Assembly (NCBI GenBank): GCA_019114925.1
Contig: DXEO01000079.1
Coordinates: 1 to 39,018 of the forward strand
From: Candidatus Corynebacterium faecipullorum
GTDB lineage: Bacteria > Actinomycetota > Actinomycetes > Mycobacteriales > Mycobacteriaceae
DNA length: 39,018 nt
Direction of reading: 5' to 3'
Shown: one piece after another, positions 10,393 through 19,264 of the stretch
Layout: every line of letters starts with the position of its first letter
Position numbering within the stretch: the stretch's first letter is position 1
Position numbers and translations under genes: made by a program
The notes under the pieces: model-generated
What the model was told of the DNA's origin: nothing
Databases searched by the model: none
What the model saw: the letters and a program-made list of their open reading frames with translations, nothing else

Positions 10393-10938
10393 TTAGCGGG
10401 GGAGCCCGCGACGTCGAGACACTGTCTTGTCGAAGGGAATCCAAAAGCGTAGCGCGGCGTCCTGGTTCTTTGAGATGCCGATGCGCGGCCCCTGGACCCA
10501 CTCAGGTTCCCTATCGCGTTGTTTAAGGCGAATGGGCGTGCCGTTGTCCGCGATACTGAAGCCAAGTGCCTTGCCTAAGTTGCCGGGGCCGCGGGCGAGA
10601 TTATGAAATTCCGTGTCACCCCGGCGTTGGTAGGCAAGGTCTATTCCGTCGATGATTTCCCCGCCGCGGAGCAAGCAACCCTGACCGGTGCCTTCGGGCG
10701 CGCAGACGATATTGCCGTTCCGGTGAATGCCGTAGGACATGTAGACGTAGAGGCGGCCGGGTGGGCCGAACATGGCGGCGTTGCGCGGGGTGCGGCCTTT
10801 AAAAGTGTGTGAGGCCTCATCGTCTGCGCCGAGGTAAGCCTCGACCTCCGTGATGCGCACCGAAACGCCGTTGTGTGTGAGCACCGTGCCCAGAAGCTGG
10901 GGAGCAACGACGTCGGCGGTGTCGGTGAAATCGATCAT
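10393..10938 (-). CDS. mpg: DNA-3-methyladenine glycosylase (MPG/AAG family)
   Basis: ITEVEAYLGADDEASHTFKGRTPRNAAMFGPPGRLYVYMSYGIHRNGNIV. Confidence 0.92.
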   Translation of the reverse strand: MIDFTDTADVVAPQLLGTVLTHNGVSVRITEVEAYLGADDEASHTFKGRTPRNAAMFGPPGRLYVYMSYGIHRNGNIVCAPEGTGQGCLLRGGEIIDGIDLAYQRRGDTEFHNLARGPGNLGKALGFSIADNGTPIRLKQRDREPEWVQGPRIGISKNQDAALRFWIPFDKTVSRRRGLPR

Positions 10939-10965
10939 TGCCGCAGTCTAACGCGAAAACAAACG

Positions 10966-11835
10966 TTAGGCCTTAGCACTTTCTTCCTCGGCCTCAATCG
11001 CCGCGTTGAATTCACGCTTGGAGGATTGCCACTGGTCCTCGGTCATTCCGATACGCCAGTAGCCAGAGATGGAAACGTCTTCCTTGGGAATTTCAGATTC
11101 CACGAAAAGGAAGCGACGCAGCTCTTTGATCATCTCGGCGACACCGTGGATGAACCAGCTGGTTTTCTTCTCCTTTGGGATACCAGCCTCGCGTACCACG
11201 CGGGATAGCTCAGTACCGTGGGTAGCGCCATTGCGGACTACCCAGACGATCTCCACGCCCTCGCGGGCGGGCAGCTCAAACGTGCGGTCTTCGGCCTCGA
11301 TCTCGATGAAGGCAGTAGCGGTCGCGCCCTCGGGGAGATGCTGCACACCGGCACCGATGGCCGGCGCTGCAGATTCATCGCCGGCGAACACGAAGTGCTC
11401 ATAGTCTGCGTTCGGTCCCCACGCGCCACCTGGGCCGAGGAAGCCGATCTTTTCGCCGACCTCAGCTACGCGTGCCCACGGGCCGGCCAGCCCCGAATCA
11501 CCATGGGCGACAAAATCAACGTCGAAGTCCCCGGTTTCAGAGTCCAGGTTGATCAAGGTGTAGGTGCGGAGAATTGGTTGTTTATCACGCGGCTGCTCTT
11601 CGCGAATCTGCTGGACATCAAACGGCCAAGAGTAATCGGCACTTTCTGGCACGAATAACAACTTGATGTAGTGATCCGTAAACTCCAGCTCCTTGCCCAC
11701 AAAAGCCGGGGAGTTCATGCTCAACCGAACCAAATCCGGAGAGACCTGGTAGCGACCAGTCACGGTTGCTTCATGCGCCTTGCGGGGCTTGCGCTTCGGC
11801 GCTGCCGCTTTAGCTTGGCTAGCCATCGTTATCAC
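10966..11835 (-). CDS. siderophore-interacting protein (FAD-binding, ViuB-like)
   Basis: LRTYTLINLDSETGDFDVDFVAHGDSGLAGPWA; FVFAGDESAAPAIGAGVQHLPEGA. Confidence 0.9.
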   Translation of the reverse strand: MITMASQAKAAAPKRKPRKAHEATVTGRYQVSPDLVRLSMNSPAFVGKELEFTDHYIKLLFVPESADYSWPFDVQQIREEQPRDKQPILRTYTLINLDSETGDFDVDFVAHGDSGLAGPWARVAEVGEKIGFLGPGGAWGPNADYEHFVFAGDESAAPAIGAGVQHLPEGATATAFIEIEAEDRTFELPAREGVEIVWVVRNGATHGTELSRVVREAGIPKEKKTSWFIHGVAEMIKELRRFLFVESEIPKEDVSISGYWRIGMTEDQWQSSKREFNAAIEAEEESAKA

Positions 11836-11889
11836 TGTCCTTTGAAAACTTGAGTTGCTGTGCGGGGCGGAAGGCTACCCACTATATGA

Positions 11890-11908
11890 TTAGGTAAGGC
11901 TAACATAC
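11890..11908. promoter_or_regulatory. DtxR-type iron box upstream of siderophore-interacting protein gene
   Basis: ttaggtaaggctaacatac vs DtxR consensus TTAGGTTAGSCTAACCTAA (16/19 by eye). Confidence 0.8.
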
Positions 11909-11971
11909 TCAAGTTAGGCTGGTTGTGGGGCTTGGTGGTGCGCGGGCGCGGTGATGCTGGGGCTCAATGCA

Positions 11972-12015
11972 AAAAGTTAACCCCGCATCCTGCTCAAGCA
12001 GAATGCGGGGTCTAT
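11972..12015 (-). terminator. terminator downstream of tRNA-His
   Basis: aaccccgcat-cctgctcaagcaga-atgcggggt hairpin; T-tract on the minus strand (gttaactttttgc). Confidence 0.75.
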
Positions 12016-12019
12016 TCGG

Positions 12020-12093
12020 GGTGGCTGACGGGGCTCGAACCCGCGACACCCAGGATCACAACCTGGTGCTCTACCAGCTGAACTACAGCCACC
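12020..12093 (-). tRNA. tRNA-His(GTG)
   Basis: Reverse complement ggtggctgtagttcagctggtagagcaccaggttGTGatcctgggtgtcgcgggttcgagccccgtcagccac; extra G-1. Confidence 0.95.
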
Positions 12094-12140
12094 ATCGTTG
12101 CCGAAAGCAACGAGATACAGGTTAACCCACGTTGTCCGTT

Positions 12141-12773
12141 TTACAAAAACGCCTGGTAGTCGTCGGTAGTAGCCGCCTTGAGCTCCTCGGCTTCCGGGGT
12201 GGAGGGGCCGTTATCCGTACGGAACACGCTGCGGCGATAAAAATCGAGCTCGCGAATGGACTCGATGATGTCCTGCAGGGCTCGATGTGCCATCCCTTTA
12301 TCCGGCTGGTTGTAATAGGCGCGCGGGTGCCAGCGGCGTGCCAGTTCCTTAATCGTGGAGACATCAATCATTCGGTAGTGCAGCGCGGCGTCCAGGCGTG
12401 GCATGTATTCGCGAATGAAGGTGCGGTCCGTTGCGATGGAATTGCCGGCAAGGGGGGCGGGGTGGTTGGCGTCGCAGTGCTTCTCGACGAGCTTCAGCAC
12501 CGCCTCCTCTGCCTCCGCAATCGTGATCGCAGATTCTCGAATCTCCTTGTCCAGCCCAGACTTCGCGTGCATCTCGGTGACGAAGTCATCCATCTGCGCG
12601 AGTTCTTCCTCCGTGGCGTGGACGACGAGGTCAATGCCTTCGTCGAGAATATTCAGTTCGGCGTCGGTAATCACGGCGGCAACTTCCACGATTACGTGGC
12701 GCTTCGGATCAAGCCCAGTCATCTCCAGGTCGATCCAGACGAGGCGGTCGTTCTTAGCGGGGGTATCATTCAT
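12141..12773 (-). CDS. orn: oligoribonuclease
   Basis: [38 protein letters not shown]; DEDDh exonuclease. Start could be ATG 12773 or 12785. Confidence 0.93.
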   Translation of the reverse strand: MNDTPAKNDRLVWIDLEMTGLDPKRHVIVEVAAVITDAELNILDEGIDLVVHATEEELAQMDDFVTEMHAKSGLDKEIRESAITIAEAEEAVLKLVEKHCDANHPAPLAGNSIATDRTFIREYMPRLDAALHYRMIDVSTIKELARRWHPRAYYNQPDKGMAHRALQDIIESIRELDFYRRSVFRTDNGPSTPEAEELKAATTDDYQAFL

Positions 12774-13042
12774 GCCTTCCACCATAGTTTCTCTTGGGGT
12801 GTGGTCGGGGATGCACCCTTTCAGTTCAGTGGGGGTAAATGGGGGTGGGGGAAGGGTGTGCTTATCGAAATCGGTCACTTAATCGGTATGTGCTGGGGTT
12901 TTGTGCTGGATGTGAATGTTAAGGGTGGTGCTTTCTCAACTTTTTCATGATTTCACGCACGAAAGTCGTCGCGGAAGGGGCATTATTAGGTCAGCCTTTA
13001 ACGTGACGGCACTCACATATTACGAAGGACGGTAACCTACCG

Positions 13043-14584
13043 ATGTCAGACTTTCTCGACACCCTCAACTCTTTGATTTGGTCACCAGCACTAGTCTTCC
13101 TGTGCCTCGGTGCTGGAATCTATTTCACCCTGGCCACCAAATTCCTGCAGATACGCTGCATTCCAGACATGATTAAGCAGCTGAAGGATGGTGAAAGCTC
13201 CGATTCGGGCGTGTCTTCTTTCCAATCGCTGATGATTTCCCTGGCCGGCCGTGTCGGCGTGGGCAATATCGCGGGTGTTGCGACGGCTATTGCCTTCGGT
13301 GGACCGGGTGCGGTGTTCTGGATGTGGGCGGTAGCGCTGCTAGGGTCCGCCACCTCCTTCGTGGAATGTACCTTGGCGCAGGTCTACAAGGAGAAGGACC
13401 AGGACACCGGCGAGTACCGCGGTGGCCCGGCCTACTACATCGAAAAGGCCTATAAGCACACTAAGGCCGGACCGTTCATGGTGGTTTATGGCATCGTCTT
13501 TGCCGTCGCAATGATTCTTGCTACCAGCTACTTCCTGCCTGGTATCCAGGCTAATGGTGTGGCCGCTGCTGTGCAGAACGCTTGGGGCGTTGAAGTTGGG
13601 TGGTCTGCTCTGGTTCTGGGCGGAATTCTGGCCATCATTATTATCGGAGGCGTCAAGCGCATCGCGAACTTCGCTTCCCTCGTGGTTCCGTTCATGGCCG
13701 CGGCATACATCCTCTTTGCCATGATCATTCTGATCATGAACTTCAACCAGATCCCTGAGGTCTTCGGCATGATCTTCAAGTCCGCCTTCGGTGCAGAGCA
13801 GGCCTTCTCTGGTCTGTTGGGCTCGGCCATCATGTGGGGCGTGAAGCGCGGTATTTACTCCAACGAGGCCGGCCAAGGTACCGGCCCGCAGTCTGCGGCG
13901 GCGGCGGAGGTTTCCCACCCAGCCAAGCAGGGCTTCGTGCAGGCTTTTGCGGTCTACATTGACACCCTTTTTGTGTGCTCTGCTACTGCTTTCATCATCA
14001 TCTCTACCGACATGTACAAAGTATTTGAAGATGAGTCGGAGGATGGCCCTGTGCGCTACGCCGGCTCCATCCCGGATGAAGTTGCAGTAGGACCGGGCTT
14101 TATCCAGCATGGCCTTGACACCCTGCTGGCAGGTTTCGGACCAAGCTTCGTCGCCATCGCCATTGCCTTCTTTGCCTTCACCACCGTCCTGGCGTACTAC
14201 TACATGGCGGAGGTCAACCTGACCTACTTCAACCGCTGGATCAGAAACAAGACCACCCGCCGCGCGCTCGTGTGGCTCCTGCGCATTCTCCTTGTGGTCT
14301 CCGTGGTCGTCGGAGCTACAACCACTCCGGGCTCTGCGTGGGCGCTGGGTGATATCGGAGTTGGTGCGACGGCATGGCTCAATATCATCGCTATTCTTTT
14401 CCTGCAGGTTCCGGCGCTCAAGTGCCTCAAGGACTACAGCGCACAGAAGGCTGCCGGAAAGGACCCGCAGTTTGACCCAGAGGCGCTGGGAATCAAGAAC
14501 GCTGATTTCTGGATAGAGCGCAAGCTCGCCCGGGAGGAGGCTGCACAGAAAGCTATCGCGGAGGATTCTCCGATCCAAGGTTAA
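13043..14584 (+). CDS. alanine/glycine:sodium symporter (AGCS family)
   Basis: ISLAGRVGVGNIAGVATAIAFGGPGAVFWMW; GIYSNEAGQGTGPQSAAAAEVSHPAKQG. Confidence 0.95.
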   Translation: MSDFLDTLNSLIWSPALVFLCLGAGIYFTLATKFLQIRCIPDMIKQLKDGESSDSGVSSFQSLMISLAGRVGVGNIAGVATAIAFGGPGAVFWMWAVALLGSATSFVECTLAQVYKEKDQDTGEYRGGPAYYIEKAYKHTKAGPFMVVYGIVFAVAMILATSYFLPGIQANGVAAAVQNAWGVEVGWSALVLGGILAIIIIGGVKRIANFASLVVPFMAAAYILFAMIILIMNFNQIPEVFGMIFKSAFGAEQAFSGLLGSAIMWGVKRGIYSNEAGQGTGPQSAAAAEVSHPAKQGFVQAFAVYIDTLFVCSATAFIIISTDMYKVFEDESEDGPVRYAGSIPDEVAVGPGFIQHGLDTLLAGFGPSFVAIAIAFFAFTTVLAYYYMAEVNLTYFNRWIRNKTTRRALVWLLRILLVVSVVVGATTTPGSAWALGDIGVGATAWLNIIAILFLQVPALKCLKDYSAQKAAGKDPQFDPEALGIKNADFWIERKLAREEAAQKAIAEDSPIQG

Positions 14585-14591
14585 GTAACGC

Positions 14592-14638
14592 AAAAGCCCG
14601 CTCTCTCTTTTTCATCATTTGGGGAGAGCGGGCTTTTG
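14592..14638 (+). terminator. Rho-independent terminator
   Basis: aaaagcccgctctc...gagagcgggctttt. Confidence 0.9.
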
Positions 14639-14644
14639 TTTGGG

Positions 14645-15457
14645 TTAAGCCATCTTCGAGTAGAAGCTGCCGATGATCGGCGCAACAATCGGGGTCGGCA
14701 CAATCTTGCCCAGTGCATTCATCACTTTGGACAGCGGGCCAGGGACCACGCGGCGCTGGTTGCGGGCCATGGCCTCCAGCGTCTCTGCGGAGCAGGATTC
14801 ATAGGTGGTCCACAAGAAGTCCGGGACGACCTTGTCCACGATCGATTGCTCTTCCTCGGGAATGATGGCATCGCGCACCGGGCCGGGGGCAAGCAGCGTA
14901 CAGGTCACGCCCGAGCCCTTGAGCTCGTAGTGGAGGGCTTCAGTGAAGGCATTGACGCCTGCCTTGGTGAAAACATAGGTGGCGTTGTTCGGGATAGAGA
15001 CGTTGCCCGCCGCCGAGCCCACGTTGCAAATAGCGCCGCTGCGTCGCGGCAGCATCTGCTCCAAGGCAGCGCGCGTCAAGCGGTGAACGGCCTTGCCGTT
15101 GAGGTCGAACTGCCGGGTCTCATAATCCCAATCCTGATCCATGAACTTGCCAAAGCTGGCGATACCCGCCGAATTGACGATGATGGAAATTTCCTTGCCC
15201 GCCATGAACTCGATGACGCGGTCCACGTCTGCTGCCTCGGAGAGGTCCGCTGCCAGCGCAATGGCGTCCACCTCGTGGCGTGAGCGCAGGTCCGCAGCGA
15301 TGGATTCGAGGACGTCTTCGCGGCGTGCGACGAGGATGACATTGTAACCGCGGGCGGCCAGGTCCTTGGCCATCGCAGCGCCAATTCCTTGGCTAGCGCC
15401 GGTCAGTAGCGCATAAGAGGAGCGGGTAGGGGCAGGCAGCCCAGGGGAGTGAGCCAT
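14645..15457 (-). CDS. short-chain dehydrogenase/reductase
   Basis: LLTGASQGIGAAMAKDLAARGYNVILVARRED; INSAGIASFGKF; YVFTKAGV. Start at 15457 chosen for its SD (aaaggac). Confidence 0.9.
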   Translation of the reverse strand: MAHSPGLPAPTRSSYALLTGASQGIGAAMAKDLAARGYNVILVARREDVLESIAADLRSRHEVDAIALAADLSEAADVDRVIEFMAGKEISIIVNSAGIASFGKFMDQDWDYETRQFDLNGKAVHRLTRAALEQMLPRRSGAICNVGSAAGNVSIPNNATYVFTKAGVNAFTEALHYELKGSGVTCTLLAPGPVRDAIIPEEEQSIVDKVVPDFLWTTYESCSAETLEAMARNQRRVVPGPLSKVMNALGKIVPTPIVAPIIGSFYSKMA

Positions 15458-15584
15458 AAACGGCGTCCTTTCTCTCAGGGTGGGAAGTCTCCACCCAGCG
15501 TAGAGCAATCAGGGTTTAAATCAGGGTAAACACCGATGAATCCTCAGCCCCAACTCTGGATAATGGAAGGCGAAAGGAGAGATC

Positions 15585-15770
15585 ATGAACAACCAACGTT
15601 TAACCCGTTCCACAACTGACACGATGCTCGGAGGCGTGTGCGGCGGCATCGCACACACGTACAACCTTGATCCGACCCTGGTGCGCATTCTTTTCGTTGC
15701 TGCTACCTTGCTGGGCTTCTCAGGCATTCTGCTCTACCTCATTCTCTGGGTTGTTATCCCAGTGGAGTAA
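15585..15770 (+). CDS. PspC domain protein
   Basis: MNNQRLTRSTTDTMLGGVCGGIAHTYNLDPTLVRILFVAATLLGFSGILLYLILWVVIPVE. Confidence 0.9.
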   Translation: MNNQRLTRSTTDTMLGGVCGGIAHTYNLDPTLVRILFVAATLLGFSGILLYLILWVVIPVE

Positions 15771-15787
15771 TCAGTAACCTCTGCAAA

Positions 15788-16420
15788 CTACTGCAGCGGG
15801 CCCAGGGCCATAAACCGCTTCCACGTTTCCCACTCTTCCCGCAAGCGCGGCAAGGCGCTGGGTGAGGTGACGGAGTCGTCGACAAGCACGGCGTCCTGCA
15901 TGCGCACGCCGTTGTCGAAGAAGAGAGCCGCGTGCCCGGATGCCCCGTAGCGGAGGACCGGCACCAAGTTGAGCCCATCGAAAGACAGCGGGGCATTGGG
16001 GCGCACATCGAGCCCCGCGATCGCCGCGAGCGTGGGTGCCAAGTCGAGCGGAGAGACGAGCTCTGTGCACTCTCCGGATTCTGCAACCCCGGGCCACAGA
16101 ACGGACATGGCGGCCTTGTCGCCCTGCAGGGAGCACACCGCCACCACACCATCGAGGGTGTCCAGTAGCTGGGGGTTCGGCTGCTCGAGAAGACGAAAGA
16201 CCTGCGGAGAAGCTGGCTGGGTATCCTCCCGAACCTCGAAGCCAGCGGCCTTGAAAATCTCCGTGATGCGCGTTGTGGCTCCGCGCTGTGGGTATTGTCC
16301 GGTGAGCACCGCGCGGCGTGATGCCGCATAGCTTGGTGCCGGTACCCACGCGTTAGCGAAGCGCATACCGCGCAGCGCTGATTCCGGGGCGTGGTCAAAA
16401 GTCGCGAGGGTGATGTCCAT
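15788..16420 (-). CDS. short sulfatase-fold protein without the catalytic CxPSR cysteine (probable pseudoenzyme or remnant)
   Basis: MRFANAWVPAPSYAASRRAVLTGQYPQRGATT aligns to the sulfatase signature; SVLWPGVAESGECTELVSPLDLAPTLAAIAGLDV..LSFDGLNLVPVL aligns to the sulfatase C-terminal part. Confidence 0.65.
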   Translation of the reverse strand: MDITLATFDHAPESALRGMRFANAWVPAPSYAASRRAVLTGQYPQRGATTRITEIFKAAGFEVREDTQPASPQVFRLLEQPNPQLLDTLDGVVAVCSLQGDKAAMSVLWPGVAESGECTELVSPLDLAPTLAAIAGLDVRPNAPLSFDGLNLVPVLRYGASGHAALFFDNGVRMQDAVLVDDSVTSPSALPRLREEWETWKRFMALGPLQ

Positions 16421-16444
16421 GGAAGAGAGTCCAATCTGTGCCCA

Positions 16445-16488
16445 AAGGCCACTTTCTGAGGCTTAGTGAAGCCCTAGAAAGTGGCCTT
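16445..16488 (-). terminator. long hairpin downstream of tRNA-Arg
   Basis: aaggccactttctgaggctt-agtg-aagccctagaaagtggcctt. Confidence 0.75.
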
Positions 16489-16496
16489 GACCTGCG

Positions 16497-16570
16497 TGCC
16501 CCCAGCAGGATTCGAACCCGCGACACATGGGGTAGAAACCCACTGCTCTAATCCACTGAGCTATGGAGGC
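16497..16570 (-). tRNA. tRNA-Arg(TCT)
   Basis: Reverse complement gcctccatagctcagtggattagagcagtgggttTCTaccccatgtgtcgcgggttcgaatcctgctgggggca. Confidence 0.95.
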
Positions 16571-16629
16571 GTACCGAAACATCATAACGCACCGTTGCGG
16601 ACTGCCTGATTATCGGGCTATCGCTGGCA

Positions 16630-16909
16630 TTAGTCCTGCGCTGGTGTTGAGGAAGCAAATTCGGCAGGGCGCGCGCTGGCGGTGTTGAGGAGGGAATCGA
16701 TCGAGGTGGCCACGCCGTAGAGATAATCTCCGGCCTCCGTCGTGTGGACTCCGCCGCGTCCGCGGGATAGCAGCTTCACGTTGAGATCTTTTTCAAGCTT
16801 GCGGACGCAGGCTCATAGAAGGTTGCGTGAGCTGTAGCGCTTCTGCAGCTTGCGTGAAAGAACCGTGATCTACGACGGCCCGAAAGTGGTGAAGCTGGCG
16901 AGAGTCCAT
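16630..16909 (-). pseudogene. LysR-type HTH remnant, frameshifted and lacking the effector domain
   Basis: Frame a: MDSRQLHHFRAVVDHGSFTQAAEALQLTQPSMSL; after a ~2-nt deletion, frame b: VRKLEKDLNVKLLSRGRGGVHTTEAGDYLYGVATSIDSLLNTA...PAQD*. Not in the supplied ORF track. Confidence 0.75.
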
Positions 16910-16985
16910 AAGGGCAGACTGCACGAATGCTGAGAATTATTTACCTTTTAGGTAAGAGAACGTCTGTGGCGGTAGACTGCCCACC

Positions 16986-19058
16986 ATGCACACTGAGAAA
17001 GAAAATCCCAGCTCACAGCACTTGCGGGGGCTGGCGCACTCGGGGTCGGGAGCGCAGCCTTCCCGCTTGTTGAATCTTTCTTTCGTCGTCTTCGCGGGAC
17101 TCGTGGGAGGAATTATTTCCTTGTTCTTTCTCGCGGATTCGCTTGCCGCCCTGGGCATCCCCGACCCAGGCCGCATGACAACGTTCGGCCTTCCCTTCTT
17201 CCGCGCGGTTGCCTGGATGCTGATGGCGCTAGCCATCGGTTCATTTATGTCCAGCGCCTTTTTGATTTACCCAGCCGTGCCGGACAAGGACAACGAGCGT
17301 CTCATCGAGGCTGGCCTGACCGTCGATGGGCACATTGCGGCGCGCACCGGTGCGTGGGCGGCCGTGGGTGCCGCGGTGGTGTCGTTGATTGAGGTCCCCC
17401 TCGTGATGTCGGACCTCACCGGTACCCCGTTGGGTCAGGTCCTCAACCCAGAGCTGATGGGCATGGCGGTGGGGCAGATCGCCACGTCGCAAGTGTGGCT
17501 GCTCACCGCAGGAATTGCAGCACTCGTTGCCATCATGGGCTTTGTGGCGCGCACCTGGGCAGGCCAGGTTGCCACGTTCTTCCTGTCGCTGTTGTTGACG
17601 GTGCCCCTCGGCATGGAGGGCCACTCGGCCTCCGGTGGTGATCATGATTACGGCACGAACTCGCTGCTATTACACCTGTTCTTCATCATGCTGTGGGTCG
17701 GCGGGCTCATGGGCCTTATTGCGCATGGCCGCCGCCTGGGGCCTGACATGGGCGTGGCGGTTCGCCGGTATTCCACAGTTGCGCTGCTGTCCATCTTGGG
17801 GTTGGCGGCGACCGGTGTGGTCAACGCGCTCATCCGCGTTGAGTTCGGGGATTTATTCACCACTCGCTATGGCTTGCTGGTGTTGAGCAAAACAGTGCTC
17901 ACCGTGGTGCTCGCGGCCATCGGCTTTGTGCATCGCCGGGTCACCATTCCCCAGCTGCAACGCGTGCCGCGCCTGTTTATTCGGGTGTCCGTGGTGGAGG
18001 TTCTCATCATGGCGACCACAGTCGGCGTAGCCATCTCGATGGGCCGTACACCGCCCCCGCCGCCGCGGGATCCGAACCTCAACGCCATGCAGATCCTCGT
18101 GGGCTACGAGCTTTTCGACGCCCCTACAGCCACCAACGTGTGGACCATGTTCCGCTTTGATCTCATGTTTGGCTCGCTCGGACTCGTGCTAGCCGGCTTC
18201 TACCTGTACGCGCTCTGGCGTCTGAAGCAGCGTGGGCTGACGTGGTCGGCGGTGCGTACTTCCTGGTTCCTTGTGGGTTCACTGGGCCTGACGTTGATCC
18301 TGAGCAATGGCATCGGCCTATACATGCCGGCGCTGTACTCCATGCACATGTTGGTGCACATGATTCTGTCCATGGCGATCCCTCTGTGCCTTGTGCTGGG
18401 CGCCCCAGTGACCTTGGTGATGGAAGCGTTTGAACCTGGGGAGCCGGGCAAGCCCACGCTTCACGACGCCGCCGTCGCCCTCACCAGATCCCGTACCCTG
18501 CGTGTGCTCACGCACCCAGCGGTCAACGTCCTGCAGTTCCTGGCTATTCTCTACGTGCTCTACCTCTTCCCGAGCTTCTATGAGGTCGCCATTTCGGAAC
18601 ATGCAGGTCACGTCATCATGAACTGGGTCTTCTTGATTTCCGGCTATATCTACTACTGGGAGGTCATCGGTCCGGATCCGCTGCCGTGGCGCGCGCCCAC
18701 GGGCGTTCGCTTGCTAATTCTGTTTGTGTCGATGCCCATGCACCTCTTCGCCGGTGTTTACCTCATGCAGATGCAGGTGATTCTTGGTTTGGACTTCTAT
18801 GAGTCCTTGAACCTGCCGTGGAATCCGGACTTTGTGAAGGACCAGCGGACCGGCGGTGGCATTTCTTGGGGATTCGGCCAGTTCCCGCTTGTGATTGTGT
18901 TCGGCTCACTCTTCCGGGACTGGCTGCGCGAAGATCGCGCGACCGCCCGGCGCTATGACGCTAAGGCAGACGTGGACGGCGATGCTGAGCTGGAACGCTA
19001 TAACGCCATGCTTAAACAAATGGGGGAAGGCGACGAGTCTAGCTTCCGCCAGCACTAG
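16986..19058 (+). CDS. bifunctional CopD-type copper resistance / CtaG-type cytochrome c oxidase assembly membrane protein
   Basis: 690-aa multi-TM; N-half CopD-like, C-half CtaG-like (YSMHMLVHMILSMAIPLCLVLGAPVTL; GHVIMNWVFLISGYIYYW). Confidence 0.85.
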   Translation: MHTEKENPSSQHLRGLAHSGSGAQPSRLLNLSFVVFAGLVGGIISLFFLADSLAALGIPDPGRMTTFGLPFFRAVAWMLMALAIGSFMSSAFLIYPAVPDKDNERLIEAGLTVDGHIAARTGAWAAVGAAVVSLIEVPLVMSDLTGTPLGQVLNPELMGMAVGQIATSQVWLLTAGIAALVAIMGFVARTWAGQVATFFLSLLLTVPLGMEGHSASGGDHDYGTNSLLLHLFFIMLWVGGLMGLIAHGRRLGPDMGVAVRRYSTVALLSILGLAATGVVNALIRVEFGDLFTTRYGLLVLSKTVLTVVLAAIGFVHRRVTIPQLQRVPRLFIRVSVVEVLIMATTVGVAISMGRTPPPPPRDPNLNAMQILVGYELFDAPTATNVWTMFRFDLMFGSLGLVLAGFYLYALWRLKQRGLTWSAVRTSWFLVGSLGLTLILSNGIGLYMPALYSMHMLVHMILSMAIPLCLVLGAPVTLVMEAFEPGEPGKPTLHDAAVALTRSRTLRVLTHPAVNVLQFLAILYVLYLFPSFYEVAISEHAGHVIMNWVFLISGYIYYWEVIGPDPLPWRAPTGVRLLILFVSMPMHLFAGVYLMQMQVILGLDFYESLNLPWNPDFVKDQRTGGGISWGFGQFPLVIVFGSLFRDWLREDRATARRYDAKADVDGDAELERYNAMLKQMGEGDESSFRQH

Positions 19059-19135
19059 AGAGCTGGCGCGTCCAGGGTGATGGAAAGGGTACTTCTGCCT
19101 GGATAGATGGATTTTTTGTTGACGCTTGCAACAAG

Positions 19136-19144
19136 TTATCCACA
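19136..19144 (+). promoter_or_regulatory. consensus DnaA box TTATCCACA
   Basis: Exact 9-mer, 121 bp upstream of the SSB-like ORF; function inferred. Confidence 0.4.
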
Positions 19145-19264
19145 GGTTGCTGGCGAAATCATTGCGGGTGCGGTTCTTGGTGGCAAAGATGCGAGGTAAG
19201 GGAGGCGCATCGCTTCCTTAAACTCAAGAAAGCCACGAGCCATGACCAGCAAAGGAATCTCGCA

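Noticed and set aside
13340-14593. 417-aa minus-strand ORF antisense to the AGCS symporter
   Set aside because: Composition typical of antisense reading (R/H/D-rich); the opposite strand is clearly coding.
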